Assembly (NCBI GenBank): GCA_039105265.1
Contig: JAPFFF010000011.1
Location: 62,001 to 126,000, forward strand
Source: Tritrichomonas musculus
Lineage: Eukaryota > Parabasalia > Tritrichomonadida > Tritrichomonadidae
Length of the DNA: 64,000 nucleotides
Direction of reading: 5' to 3'
Position 1 is the stretch's first letter. Each line of letters opens with the position of its first letter. The position numbers were made by a program, and so were the translations under genes. Below the pieces are notes generated by a model. That model did no database searches, had not been told where the DNA came from, and was given only the letters and a program-made list of their open reading frames with translations. This document shows positions 9,424 through 17,077 of the stretch, piece by piece.

Positions 9424-9879
9424 TCAGATGTAAGTTCTCGCATGATTGTTTGTAGTAAATTCACTCTCTTTTAATGAATTAGATGAAAATGTTGGCTTTT
9501 CAAGAGGTGCACCAACTGAATCGCCTTTTGCAGATTTATTAATTGATGACAAGGCAGTTTTCACATTTCCTTCTGGGACATATTTTAATGCTGTGTCAGC
9601 TATGTTTGCTAATCTATTTCTTGTTTTATCGCTCAAGAAGCTTTCACCAAGACCTCTCGCAACTGAACCAATAACACCAGCATGCTTGGTTAATCCACCT
9701 GCTGAAGCATCCAATAATTTACTTGCAAGACCTCCAGTAAAACTATCTGCAGCTCCCATTAATAATTTACCACCTAAACCTACTCCTCCTTTTATTATCG
9801 TTTGCCATGGAGAAAATTCTTTTTGTTTAGCATAATTTGGCTTCCAATAATCTTCTTCTGAATGACGTTGAATTCCCAT
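9424..9879 (-). CDS. Gly/Ala-rich amphipathic protein, possible membrane-active virion protein (151 aa)
   Basis: The start reads TAAATG at 9879. After about 25 polar residues there is a long glycine- and alanine-rich stretch (residues 26-85, with GGVGLGGKLLMGAADSF and GGLASKLLDASAGGL). It looks amphipathic and would suit membrane insertion. The remainder is polar with Ser-rich ends. The layout recalls adenovirus protein VI-like or other membrane-lytic internal capsid proteins; I see no alignable motif, so this is inference from composition, size and location between the ATPase and capsid genes. Confidence 0.6.
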   Translation of the reverse strand: MGIQRHSEEDYWKPNYAKQKEFSPWQTIIKGGVGLGGKLLMGAADSFTGGLASKLLDASAGGLTKHAGVIGSVARGLGESFLSDKTRNRLANIADTALKYVPEGNVKTALSSINKSAKGDSVGAPLEKPTFSSNSLKESEFTTNNHARTYI

Positions 9880-9897
9880 TTAAAAAATAATAAAAAA

Positions 9898-10764
9898 TTA
9901 TTCAAAATAGTACTTATTAGCAGAAATATTCATTACGAATTTTTCATGTGGTTCTTTATGTTGTAGGTACTCAGCTACTGTCTGTTTAGTATTTAATGAG
10001 TTATTTGTTTGTTGCAACAAGCTCGTAAAATCTTCCTCACTATATCCTGTATAACATATTATATCTGTTGCTAACCTTTTAGCATTCATATGAACAAATC
10101 GAATTGTTTGTATTGCCATGATACATGTTAAATTATAGTGTCTTGTTTTGGTTAACAACTTGATAAATTCACTATTACCATTCTTTAATAAATCACTACC
10201 TGCACAATCATCTAGTATCAATAATGTATTATATGGATATGATGATGTTTCATACTTGACGAGCTTATTTGCTATATATATTATTTTATCATTGAGCTCA
10301 TTTAAATGATGCTTCTCAATGAGCCTCCTCATTTCGTCATTGGTCTCTTTCATTCGAGATAGTACATATTTGACAATGGCATAATACTTTATCTTTCTTC
10401 GAAGATGTCGTTTTAGATAACTCATTAATTCTCTTTCCTTTACATAATCGATTCTTGATTGTATCTGTTTATTAAGTGTTTCAGCTGTTTTATCCATTTT
10501 ACCAGAGCTTGAGCAAAATATTATCTTTTGGTAGTATGGATGTTTAAACAACCTCTCTGTTATCATAATATGTCTCCATATCCAAAAACTTTTACCAGCA
10601 CCTGGTTTACCAATTAAAAAGTATATACCGTTTGTGCTAAAAGGATAATCAGGTGATAATGGTTTAATTAATGCTCCATCTATTTCTTTCATGTTCTTCC
10701 GTAAGGTTTCTTTAATCAATGTTTCTACTTTATTTATTAGTTCTGCACTTGGGGGTTCATCCAT
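9898..10764 (-). CDS. ATPase: FtsK/HerA-type genome packaging ATPase
   Basis: This 288-aa P-loop ATPase is the predicted motor that packages element DNA into capsids. The Walker A motif is GKPGAGKS at residues 52-59, and Walker B is LLILDD at residues 181-186. A downstream TKTRHYNLTCIMAIQ segment (205-219) corresponds to the sensor and Arg/Gln region seen in A32-like viral ATPases. An insertion of helical, charged residues (about 100-170) separates the two Walker motifs. The start reads TAAATG at 10764. The integrase gene ends 10 bp upstream on the same strand. Confidence 0.92.
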   Translation of the reverse strand: MDEPPSAELINKVETLIKETLRKNMKEIDGALIKPLSPDYPFSTNGIYFLIGKPGAGKSFWIWRHIMITERLFKHPYYQKIIFCSSSGKMDKTAETLNKQIQSRIDYVKERELMSYLKRHLRRKIKYYAIVKYVLSRMKETNDEMRRLIEKHHLNELNDKIIYIANKLVKYETSSYPYNTLLILDDCAGSDLLKNGNSEFIKLLTKTRHYNLTCIMAIQTIRFVHMNAKRLATDIICYTGYSEEDFTSLLQQTNNSLNTKQTVAEYLQHKEPHEKFVMNISANKYYFE

Positions 10765-10774
10765 TTACAAATTT

Positions 10775-11893
10775 TTAAATGTATTTCATAATTTTATCTG
10801 GTATTGGTTCTCCTTTCTTCTTTTGTTCCAACCAATATTGTCTTTCTGCTGTACCAAGTACTAATGGATTACCTCTCCTTACATCTCTAATAGTTTGTCT
10901 AGCAAAGGCATCATCACCTTCGACTCCTTCCCATTTTAAATCATACTTACCAGTATCTTCATCAAAGTTATATATTTTTTCAATAATACCTTCTTTACCT
11001 TCATTTAGTCTTTCAGCTACTTTAATCCTTTTGTCTCTTGTCCTTAACAACCTATATCCAGGGAATGAACTTGTTGAACCATCTTTGGACTTGACCACAA
11101 ACTGGTTACCTTTTTGTGAGTCAACTATATAAGACTCATTAGACAAATTACTTCTTCTTTTACCAAATGGTTCTTTTTCGAGTACTAACCTGACCTTCTC
11201 ACCTGGATTAAAATGATATGGGTTAATGCGTGCATTCTTTTGGATGTACTTTATTTCATCCTCTGGAGTAATATCATTAGGTGCTTTATTATCTAAAGAC
11301 CTATGAGGAGAGTTATTATATATGTTTACCAAATCATGCATCTCCTTTGGTTGAATAAACCTATTTTCACCAATAGCATCTCTTATAGTTCTCATAAATC
11401 TATTAATAATGCCAAGTACATTATGGTTATTCTCAGTTGTTGTTCGGTATTTTATGTTCTTCTCTCTCATGAAGTCTAATACAGTTGATGATAAATATGC
11501 AGCATCCTCATCACTTGTTATTGAATATACATGAGGTACATCATTAACAAATTTATGAAGTGCTGTTAATACTTCCCTTGCTCCTTTACCATTCATAGGA
11601 TATGCATATGCTTTTCGAGTGTTGATATTGATGAACATTAGATAATTCAACCCACCTGCCTCTTTATTGTTAATGAAGGTATCCATTTGATAACCATCAG
11701 GGTGTTTCGATACGATAGGTATATATTGTGCTTTTGGTACTCTCTTATCATGTACTACTCTTTCATCAAAGTATTTCTTTGCTTCCTCTTCATTCAGATT
11801 CTCTTGTTTTGCCATGCTAAGGTATTTGTCCAAGGTCCTCCATTTAGCTTTGTTGTATAATTTTTCATATGGGGTTGGTTCTTCTTTACTCAT
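10775..11893 (-). CDS. INT: Retroviral-type (rve) integrase with C-terminal SH3/chromo-like region
   Basis: It inserts the element into chromosomes and creates 6-bp target duplications in this family. The RNase-H-like core spans about residues 60-205. The first catalytic Asp is D71 in YQMDTFI and the second is D128 in TSDEDAAY. The third position, 35 residues after the second, is Asn164 in LGIINRF, where a Glu is expected. A basic SH3-like segment (about 228-290, starting GEKVRLVL) follows, then a chromodomain-like strand pattern (EGIIEKIYNF then YDLKWEGV, about 301-323). The start reads TAAATG at 11893, 6 bp from the preceding gene. The missing Glu may mean an inactive enzyme or a lineage-specific active site. 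Confidence 0.9.
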   Translation of the reverse strand: MSKEEPTPYEKLYNKAKWRTLDKYLSMAKQENLNEEEAKKYFDERVVHDKRVPKAQYIPIVSKHPDGYQMDTFINNKEAGGLNYLMFININTRKAYAYPMNGKGAREVLTALHKFVNDVPHVYSITSDEDAAYLSSTVLDFMREKNIKYRTTTENNHNVLGIINRFMRTIRDAIGENRFIQPKEMHDLVNIYNNSPHRSLDNKAPNDITPEDEIKYIQKNARINPYHFNPGEKVRLVLEKEPFGKRRSNLSNESYIVDSQKGNQFVVKSKDGSTSSFPGYRLLRTRDKRIKVAERLNEGKEGIIEKIYNFDEDTGKYDLKWEGVEGDDAFARQTIRDVRRGNPLVLGTAERQYWLEQKKKGEPIPDKIMKYI

Positions 11894-11899
11894 TTATTT

Positions 11900-12901
11900 T
11901 TAAATAAACATCTTATCATATTGAAGGAATTGCATTTCGATAACAAATGAATCATTTGGAGGTAGTTTGGTTGGACAATAATAATGAACATCACTATAGA
12001 AGTCTATCCAAAACCTTTGGTCCATTGAGTTTAACTTGAAGTATTTAATAGGACTATATTCAACATCGCTATTTCCTATATAATTATGTAATGCTTGTTC
12101 ACCTATCGATGAATATATTTTGCATGATTGTCTGTCCCATATATTATCGAATATTAATTCCTTACTCCATGTTTGATATTTTTCTGGTTTATTTTGAAAT
12201 ATGCCATTACCTATATTAAACACATCTGCAAAATCATCATTCCAGGATTTAAGTTTGAAAAAGTTCATATATGGTGCGGTATACTCCCAATCTTGTTCAT
12301 TCTTACTGTTAGTATAGTAGTATTTATGATTCTCTGCTTTATTTCTTTCTGTATAAATAATTTCATGAAAACCATTTTTATCATAATATCCATCTGTTTG
12401 TATATCTCTATCCTGTATATTGTCATCATTTTGAACAAATTTGTCTAATGAAGAAGTTTTAATGTATGACTTGAATGCATGATTAACTGCATCAAAAAAT
12501 CCACGTAAATCTCCATCGATTGACACCCAATCAATGACTTTGAAGAATCCATATTCATGATTAGTACCAGTTATATAGTCTTCTTTTAGTGTTCCATCAT
12601 CCCATGTTCCACCACAGACAAACTCATATGTTTTCTTATGTATCTTATATATTTCAATCTCTACTTCCATTTTGCGTCGTCTCTTAATGATATGTGCTGA
12701 ACGAACGCCAACAATAGATTCCCCTTTGTTTGCAGTTGACCATTCTGGTGGGAAATTAAACCAATACCTATTAAACTTAGCTTTATCATGTTGAGCATCC
12801 TCAAGGAAGTAGGCTGTTTCGATTGGAAGAGGTGTATTACCATCATTAACTATATTATCTCGATTAGGATAAAGAGTTTTAACACTTGGTGGTAATTCCA
12901 T
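11900..12901 (-). CDS. Candidate penton / minor capsid protein (333 aa)
   Basis: The protein is beta-rich with no enzymatic motif. It has the size and neighbourhood expected of the single-jelly-roll penton protein of Mavericks. Visible strands include ESIVGVRSAHII and KMEVEIEIYKI near residues 61-87 and the C-terminal strand FVIEMQFLQY. A polar loop at about 150-175 contains RDIQTDG, which resembles the QT motif found in other proteins here. It sits 6 bp upstream of the integrase start and 21 bp downstream of the protease. The upstream sequence has TTCAACT close to the ATG, an initiator-like motif. The identification rests on fold pattern and context and needs structure prediction. Confidence 0.6.
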   Translation of the reverse strand: MELPPSVKTLYPNRDNIVNDGNTPLPIETAYFLEDAQHDKAKFNRYWFNFPPEWSTANKGESIVGVRSAHIIKRRRKMEVEIEIYKIHKKTYEFVCGGTWDDGTLKEDYITGTNHEYGFFKVIDWVSIDGDLRGFFDAVNHAFKSYIKTSSLDKFVQNDDNIQDRDIQTDGYYDKNGFHEIIYTERNKAENHKYYYTNSKNEQDWEYTAPYMNFFKLKSWNDDFADVFNIGNGIFQNKPEKYQTWSKELIFDNIWDRQSCKIYSSIGEQALHNYIGNSDVEYSPIKYFKLNSMDQRFWIDFYSDVHYYCPTKLPPNDSFVIEMQFLQYDKMFI

Positions 12902-12922
12902 TTCGAGTTGAATAAAAAGTCT

Positions 12923-14464
12923 TTATTTATATACAACACCTGTTTCTAATTCATTGTTTTGAAGTTCTCGAAGTATTCTCTTTCTAATATCTGGCATATT
13001 GCGTTGTTTAAACTTACCATTTCCTTCATGCAAAAAGGTACGACAAGATTCCATTAGAAACACTCCACAATCCTTGTTATTCCTTTGACTAGGTACATCA
13101 TAATATTTTGCTTTTAACTTACCTGTTCCTGAAATATTGATCCACTTATTAAGTGTCTTTACCTCTGGTGCCATTGACTTATTCTCAGAGTCATAGCATT
13201 CGATTATTTTCTTTGAATATCGAACAATACATAAAACCCAATGTTCTCCATCTGAACAAATGGGGACAAATACTTTATCGAAATGTGAAAATGACTGTTT
13301 ACCTGAGATAGGACTTTTCATCAGTTCATGTATTTTTTCCATATCATTAGTCTCATATGCTCTAGAAAGGAGGGTATAAAATGCAGTAGGTAAAACCAAT
13401 ATTTTCTTTTTATCAAACTCTGCCTCATTTTGACCAGGTTGTTTATTCAATCTCTTTCCTTTGTTATATAGAAGTTTCAAGTAGTCATCAATAACATCTT
13501 CTTCTATATTTTCATCATTGACTAAACTCCTCCAATCATGAATTTTATGACGTCTTTGGTCTACTGTATACTCTCCTGTCTTCTGTGGTGTCATACGGGG
13601 TTCTCTTGGAGGAGGACTAGTACCTCGAGAGGTATGCGATGATGGAAACTGTGGAGGTGGTGATGAAGGAGGAGGAGGTGGTGGAGGTGAAGGTGAACGA
13701 GGTCGTTTTGATTTTGTCTTAGGTTGTTTTGATTTTTTCTTAGGTCTATCATCCTCGTCTAAATTTGTACTACTTTGAAGTAAAAGTTGAATTCTGTTTT
13801 GATTTTGGTCCCTTGTTGGTGGCTCAACATTTGTGGGTCGGTTCCTACCGATTTTCCTAAGGTTAAGATGATAATCATTTCGATTTAAAGTTGGAGGTCT
13901 GGGTAATGGAGCCAATTCTGGTATATCATCTGTTTGAATACCTCTAGTTTTATATTCTTTCTTATCACTTTTCAATGTTCTTTCTTTCATCTGCTCTCTC
14001 AGTTCTCTAGCTGCTTGTTTTTCCTCCTCAGTCTTCATTCGAGATATCCTTATGTTGATAATATCATAATGTAATTTTATCTCTGTTAATATACCTGTTG
14101 TTGATTCCTGGAGAGTATATTGATATGGCTTTAATACTGTTATGTAATGTCCATGTTCATCTTTATCATCTTGATTTTTCTTAATTGCAAAAACACAACC
14201 TGTAAATTTTGCTTTTGGTCTCTCTCTCTTGAGTCTATTAGCAAATTCAAGTACGTCTTTAAAAGCTATACTAGTATTTAAATATGTCTCATATAATTTT
14301 TGTAGATTTATTTGATTATTAGAGAACTTCCATATAGTTTGACCCAAACCTCTTGTTAATCTTGCAACATCTCTATCAACTAGTTTAGGTCGAAATTTAA
14401 TAGTACCTTGTAATAGTTGTATTTTATTGTTAGGTTTAGTTTGTGTGCCTTTATCACTTGTCAT
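12923..14464 (-). CDS. PRO: Ulp1/adenain-type cysteine protease with long disordered N-terminal region
   Basis: The C-terminal domain (about residues 310-513) is a Ulp1/C48-type protease, the predicted virion maturation enzyme. Catalytic residues visible are H408 in GEHWVL, D425 in ECYDSEN, Q460 in VPSQRNN and C466 in DCGVF. The N-terminal region holds a folded segment (about 20-145), then a charged linker and a Pro/Ser/Lys-rich stretch (about 240-290) with a run of prolines. QT motifs occur at residues 5-9 (KGTQT) and 174-179 (RGIQTD), both resembling LC8-binding sites. I chose the ATG at 14464; another in-frame ATG lies at 14473. The start faces the gene at 14480 with a 15-bp gap. Confidence 0.9.
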   Translation of the reverse strand: MTSDKGTQTKPNNKIQLLQGTIKFRPKLVDRDVARLTRGLGQTIWKFSNNQINLQKLYETYLNTSIAFKDVLEFANRLKRERPKAKFTGCVFAIKKNQDDKDEHGHYITVLKPYQYTLQESTTGILTEIKLHYDIINIRISRMKTEEEKQAARELREQMKERTLKSDKKEYKTRGIQTDDIPELAPLPRPPTLNRNDYHLNLRKIGRNRPTNVEPPTRDQNQNRIQLLLQSSTNLDEDDRPKKKSKQPKTKSKRPRSPSPPPPPPPSSPPPQFPSSHTSRGTSPPPREPRMTPQKTGEYTVDQRRHKIHDWRSLVNDENIEEDVIDDYLKLLYNKGKRLNKQPGQNEAEFDKKKILVLPTAFYTLLSRAYETNDMEKIHELMKSPISGKQSFSHFDKVFVPICSDGEHWVLCIVRYSKKIIECYDSENKSMAPEVKTLNKWINISGTGKLKAKYYDVPSQRNNKDCGVFLMESCRTFLHEGNGKFKQRNMPDIRKRILRELQNNELETGVVYK

Positions 14465-14479
14465 TTTTATCATTATAAA
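14465..14479. promoter_or_regulatory. 15-bp divergent start region
   Basis: The start codons of the protease (14464, minus) and the 83-aa gene (14480, plus) are separated by only 15 AT-rich bases containing TTATCATTATAAA. Promoter elements must therefore overlap the neighbouring coding sequences, or transcripts begin almost at the ATG, as is usual in trichomonads. Confidence 0.4.
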
Positions 14480-14731
14480 ATGTCTCAATCAGACCGTATG
14501 TATATCCTCGTTAGAATTCTATCGAACATCCATGAATATAGTGTAGAGAGTGATGAAACTAGAAGAAAAAAATTGATGAAGACTATAAAAGAATTATCAG
14601 CTCAGTATTTCAAACCTGAACATCTTCAAATAATGAGGATAGATAATGATGTTGATTTTTTAGGTCGAATTGAACACTTTGCTTTGGAGTTCTTAGAACT
14701 ATATATAGTTAATCTGCCCTCGCATTTATAA
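14480..14731 (+). CDS. Small helical protein of unknown function (83 aa)
   Basis: The ATG at 14480 follows ATTATAAA. The protein looks entirely helical with charged surfaces (RRKKLMKTIKELSAQYF) and a hydrophobic C-terminal helix (FALEFLELYIVNL). I do not recognise it. Several proteins of about 80 residues with the same all-helical character occur in this element and in the 5.6-kb element. Its last 23 bp overlap the 3' end of the convergent HNH gene. Confidence 0.6.
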   Translation: MSQSDRMYILVRILSNIHEYSVESDETRRKKLMKTIKELSAQYFKPEHLQIMRIDNDVDFLGRIEHFALEFLELYIVNLPSHL

Positions 14732-15044
14732 TTTTGGGCATATCCCTGTTATAGTTACTATCAGTTGGGGTTATCCATCTTAAGTTGCTTAGATGGTAAT
14801 CAGCCCTATTCCTATTGATATGGTCTACCTCTATTTTATGTTGTGGGTCATCATTAGGTATGAACTGTCTTGCTATAAGTACATGTTTCAAGTAGTAGTC
14901 GCCATTTAGACATACACGTATATACCCCTTAATATGTTTTGCATCTTTGCATATAAAATGATTACTCTTACGTCTTATAGTAAAGGGGTACCTATTCAAT
15001 ATCTCATAGTCGTTAGTAAAGCCTTTGAGCGGTACAAATGACAT
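14709..15044 (-). CDS. HNH endonuclease with NUMOD4-like N-terminus (111 aa)
   Basis: Residues 1-25 (PLKGFTNDYEILNRYPFTIRR) resemble the NUMOD4 DNA-binding motif of phage and giant-virus HNH homing endonucleases. Residues 54-91 form an HNH zinc-free core: H54 in LKHVLIARQF, the central VDH at 73-75 and the Asn in HLSNLRWIT. The enzyme would nick or cut DNA at a specific site. It is free-standing, not inside another gene, and its 3' end overlaps that of the convergent 83-aa gene. HNH genes are not part of the standard Maverick core, so this looks like acquired selfish cargo. Confidence 0.85.
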   Translation of the reverse strand: MSFVPLKGFTNDYEILNRYPFTIRRKSNHFICKDAKHIKGYIRVCLNGDYYLKHVLIARQFIPNDDPQHKIEVDHINRNRADYHLSNLRWITPTDSNYNRDMPKIINARAD

Positions 15045-15095
15045 TTTCTCACTTTTTGAATGATTTAAATATTTTCATTTCATTTTTATTTTTGT

Positions 15096-15341
15096 ATGAG
15101 CAAGTGGGGGACAATCATTGTTGAAGGAATTGATGATAAAGGACCTCTTTATTATCCTCTCGATGACAAAGAAAAAAACGTTATCAAGTTTCCAAAGAAA
15201 AAAAAGCGAGTAAACTTGTATAAAAACTATTATGAACATCAAGAGAAAGAAGAAGAAGAGAAAGAAGAACTTCTAGATGTAGGTGTTCAAACTGAAAAAA
15301 CTGAACTACCTCATATAGACGAACTACTTAGTAAAATTTAA
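15096..15341 (+). CDS. Small charged protein with GVQTE motif (81 aa)
   Basis: The start is the ATG at 15096 after a T-rich leader. Residues 1-30 could form a small beta sheet (WGTIIVEGIDDKGPLYYPL). Residues 34-38 are basic (KKKK), residues 47-60 are nearly all Glu and Lys, and GVQTE at 63-67 precedes a short helix. I do not recognise the protein. Its motif resembles the QT motif of the 174-aa, protease and 822-aa proteins in this window. Confidence 0.6.
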   Translation: MSKWGTIIVEGIDDKGPLYYPLDDKEKNVIKFPKKKKRVNLYKNYYEHQEKEEEEKEELLDVGVQTEKTELPHIDELLSKI

Positions 15342-15381
15342 CTTCTTTTATTTTATTGTTATTTTTTTATTTTTGTCTTAA

Positions 15382-15630
15382 ATGAATAGCGCTATTAACG
15401 GACTGAATAATGACGCAGAAGCTCTATATGCAAAATTTAAAGTTATTAAAGACAAGATATTTGGAAAATGTATGAATGAAGATGATGATAAAATAGCTTA
15501 TCAATTCGATATAATGATAAATATAATCAAGTCATACAAAGAACTCTTTGAAGACATTGAAAAAGCTAAGTTATTATTGAAGTCAATTGGTGCACGTATC
15601 TCTATAGCTGAACATCAAAATAGACTATGA
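15382..15630 (+). CDS. Small helical protein of unknown function (82 aa)
   Basis: The start reads TTAAATG at 15382 after a T-rich leader, like many genes of the element. The protein is predicted all-helical and acidic in the middle (MNEDDDK), with a leucine- and isoleucine-rich C-terminal helix (IEKAKLLLKSIGARISIA). It is the last gene before the terminal repeats. The stop codon TGA directly abuts the first 57-bp repeat at 15631. No function is known. Confidence 0.6.
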   Translation: MNSAINGLNNDAEALYAKFKVIKDKIFGKCMNEDDDKIAYQFDIMINIIKSYKELFEDIEKAKLLLKSIGARISIAEHQNRL

Positions 15631-15895
15631 GGGACCCGAGGTAGTTGTTTAGGTCCCTAGTAGTACTTCAAGAAAAAACAAGTAGTGGGGACCCGAGGTA
15701 GTTGTTTAGGTCCCTAGTAGTACTTCAAGAAAAAACAAGCAGTGGGGACCCGAGGTAGTTGTTTAGGTCCCTAGTAGTACTTCAAGAAAAAACAAGTAGT
15801 GGGGACCCGAGGTAGTTGTTTAGGTCCCTAGTAGTAGTGGGGACCCGAGGTAGTTGTTTAGGTCCCTAGTAGTACTTCAAGAAAAAAACAAGTTG
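15631..15895. repeat. Five tandem 57-bp units each holding a GGGACC / GGTCCC hairpin
   Basis: Units start at 15631, 15688, 15745, 15802 and 15840. The first three are 57 bp apart and the fourth is shortened to 38 bp by loss of 19 bp. Each begins with GGGACC and has GGTCCC about 15 bases later, which can pair as a 6-bp stem. Each full unit also has TAGTAGTACTTCAAG and AAAAAACAAGTAGT, which share words with the 4775-5162 array and with the AGTAGT terminal hexamer. Confidence 0.97.
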
Positions 15896-16051
15896 AAGAA
15901 AAATTTTTTTTTATTTTTTTATTTTTATTTTTATCATTTTTATTTTTTTATTTTTATCATTTTTATTTTTTTATTTTTATCACGAGTTCGTGTTGACGTG
16001 TGGGCTTAAGCGTAGCGTGGCCCCAACGGAAACCGACTCGTATATACTACT
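15896..16051. other. Putative right terminal region of the Maverick
   Basis: A T-rich stretch containing repeated TTTTTATTTTTATCA words is followed at 15979-16051 by a GC-richer segment. That segment includes the palindrome CACGAGTTCGTG and GCTTAAGC and ends CGTATATACTACT. The end matches the AGTAGT terminus of the neighbouring element when read from the other strand, and both termini contain a GAxTCGG word nearby. No gene is seen. The left terminus needed for comparison is outside the window. Confidence 0.5.
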
Positions 16052-16057
16052 AAACTG

Positions 16058-16723
16058 ATGGAACAACAATCATCTATAGATGTGTTAAATGAAAAAATAA
16101 ATGCATTGGCTGTTAATTCACATAATGATAATGCCATCATGATATCTGCATTAAATAATTTTCCAACTGCAGATGAAGTTAATACTGGTTTAGATGAATT
16201 AAAAAAATATGGTTAATAAGGATAATTTATATACAAAAGAAGAAGCGGATAATAAATATTCCATTAAATCTATTAGACCTATTATTATCAACTAGTGATG
16301 TGTTATCGAAGTATTGTACATTAAATGAATTGAGGAAATACGGTTTAGATGAAATCCGACCACATAAACCTAATATATTCCCATTCGGGTTAAGTATATT
16401 GAATGGAAAATCCATTGAGTTTAAGTATTATGGTTCAACTCTTGCTTCATATTATGGTCTACAAAACATGTTTGTATGGGAAGATTTGATAGCAATAATA
16501 GCTTTATATTATTCGATTTCGTTCAGGAAATAATTAATTATGATAGCAAAGCATGTGTATCACTTGATATATATCACTTGATAAATTATATATAGAATCA
16601 ATTTATGAAATATTTAATACATATGATTATGAGACTACTCCAGAATTAGTTAGTAATTTCGAATATTATTCATTTAAGACAATGCATAACTTGTTGGTTG
16701 ATAAATTGATTTCATTATTGTAA
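16058..16723 (+). pseudogene. Decayed gene of unknown identity with several frame breaks
   Basis: Protein-like sequence runs across this stretch in changing frames. An opening of 52 codons starts at the ATG at 16058 and stops after LDELKKYG. Further segments resume with LYTKEEADNKY at about 16220, a longer open stretch at about 16300-16533 containing LNELRKYGLDEI, and a final segment ending at TAA 16721. The LYTKEEADNKY-type word occurs in phage and giant-virus fibre-like proteins, but I cannot name the gene. At least three frameshifts or stops show it is dead. Its 5' side abuts the putative Maverick end, so it may be truncated as well. Confidence 0.6.
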
Positions 16724-17071
16724 ATAAAGTGTTTTTTTCAGCTGATTTGGAGTTGGATACGTTATAATCATAATATGAATTTAGAAAAAAGTTTTTTGGA
16801 TAGATATATAGGTTATTAGTGCTAGGGATTTGAGATTTATGTTGAAATAATACTTAATTTTATTAAGAGTTTTGTTTCAAAACGTTTTTTTAAAATTTGT
16901 AATGAAAGGTTCAGTTCGAACAGCTACTCATTAGAGTTTGCTCTAGAGCTGAATATTAATTCTAGACATTTATGCTTAGTAAGAAACAAAATAATTTTGT
17001 TTCAGTGTAAAGTCGGTAAGGATTCATTAAGAAGATGTAAAAATATAGTAGTATGCCTGAGCTTGCTAGGA
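16724..17071. other. Non-coding stretch between decayed gene and 5.6-kb element
   Basis: I see no convincing gene here. The left flank of the insertion (17048-17063, TAGTAGTATGCCTG) has a partial inverted partner in the right flank at 22717-22735 (GCAGGCTCATACTACT). The uninterrupted target site was therefore probably an imperfect palindrome. Confidence 0.5.
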
Positions 17072-17077
17072 AGGCTG
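17072..17077. repeat. Target-site duplication, left copy (AGGCTG)
   Basis: This hexamer lies directly outside the left terminal inverted repeat and is identical to 22690-22695 directly outside the right one. Six base pairs is the target duplication length known for Mavericks. Confidence 0.9.

Larger units (their letters stand above)
1..16051. mobile_element. Maverick/Polinton element (left end outside window)
   Basis: The set of genes defines the family: family-B DNA polymerase, retroviral-type integrase, FtsK/HerA-like ATPase, Ulp1-like protease, a double-jelly-roll-type capsid protein and a candidate penton protein. This combination is known from Maverick/Polinton transposons, which are thought able to form virions. 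The left terminus is not in the window. The right terminus at 16051 is inferred: the sequence there ends in ACTACT-3', the same terminal hexamer as the neighbouring 5.6-kb element, and the next bases begin an unrelated decayed gene. The second copy of the expected 6-bp target duplication (AAACTG would be the right copy) cannot be checked here. Gene density is high throughout, with most gaps below 60 bp. Confidence 0.85.

Noticed and set aside
12923-14488. Longer protease start at 14488
   Set aside because: The first codon there is TTG; in-frame ATGs at 14473 and 14464 are more likely.
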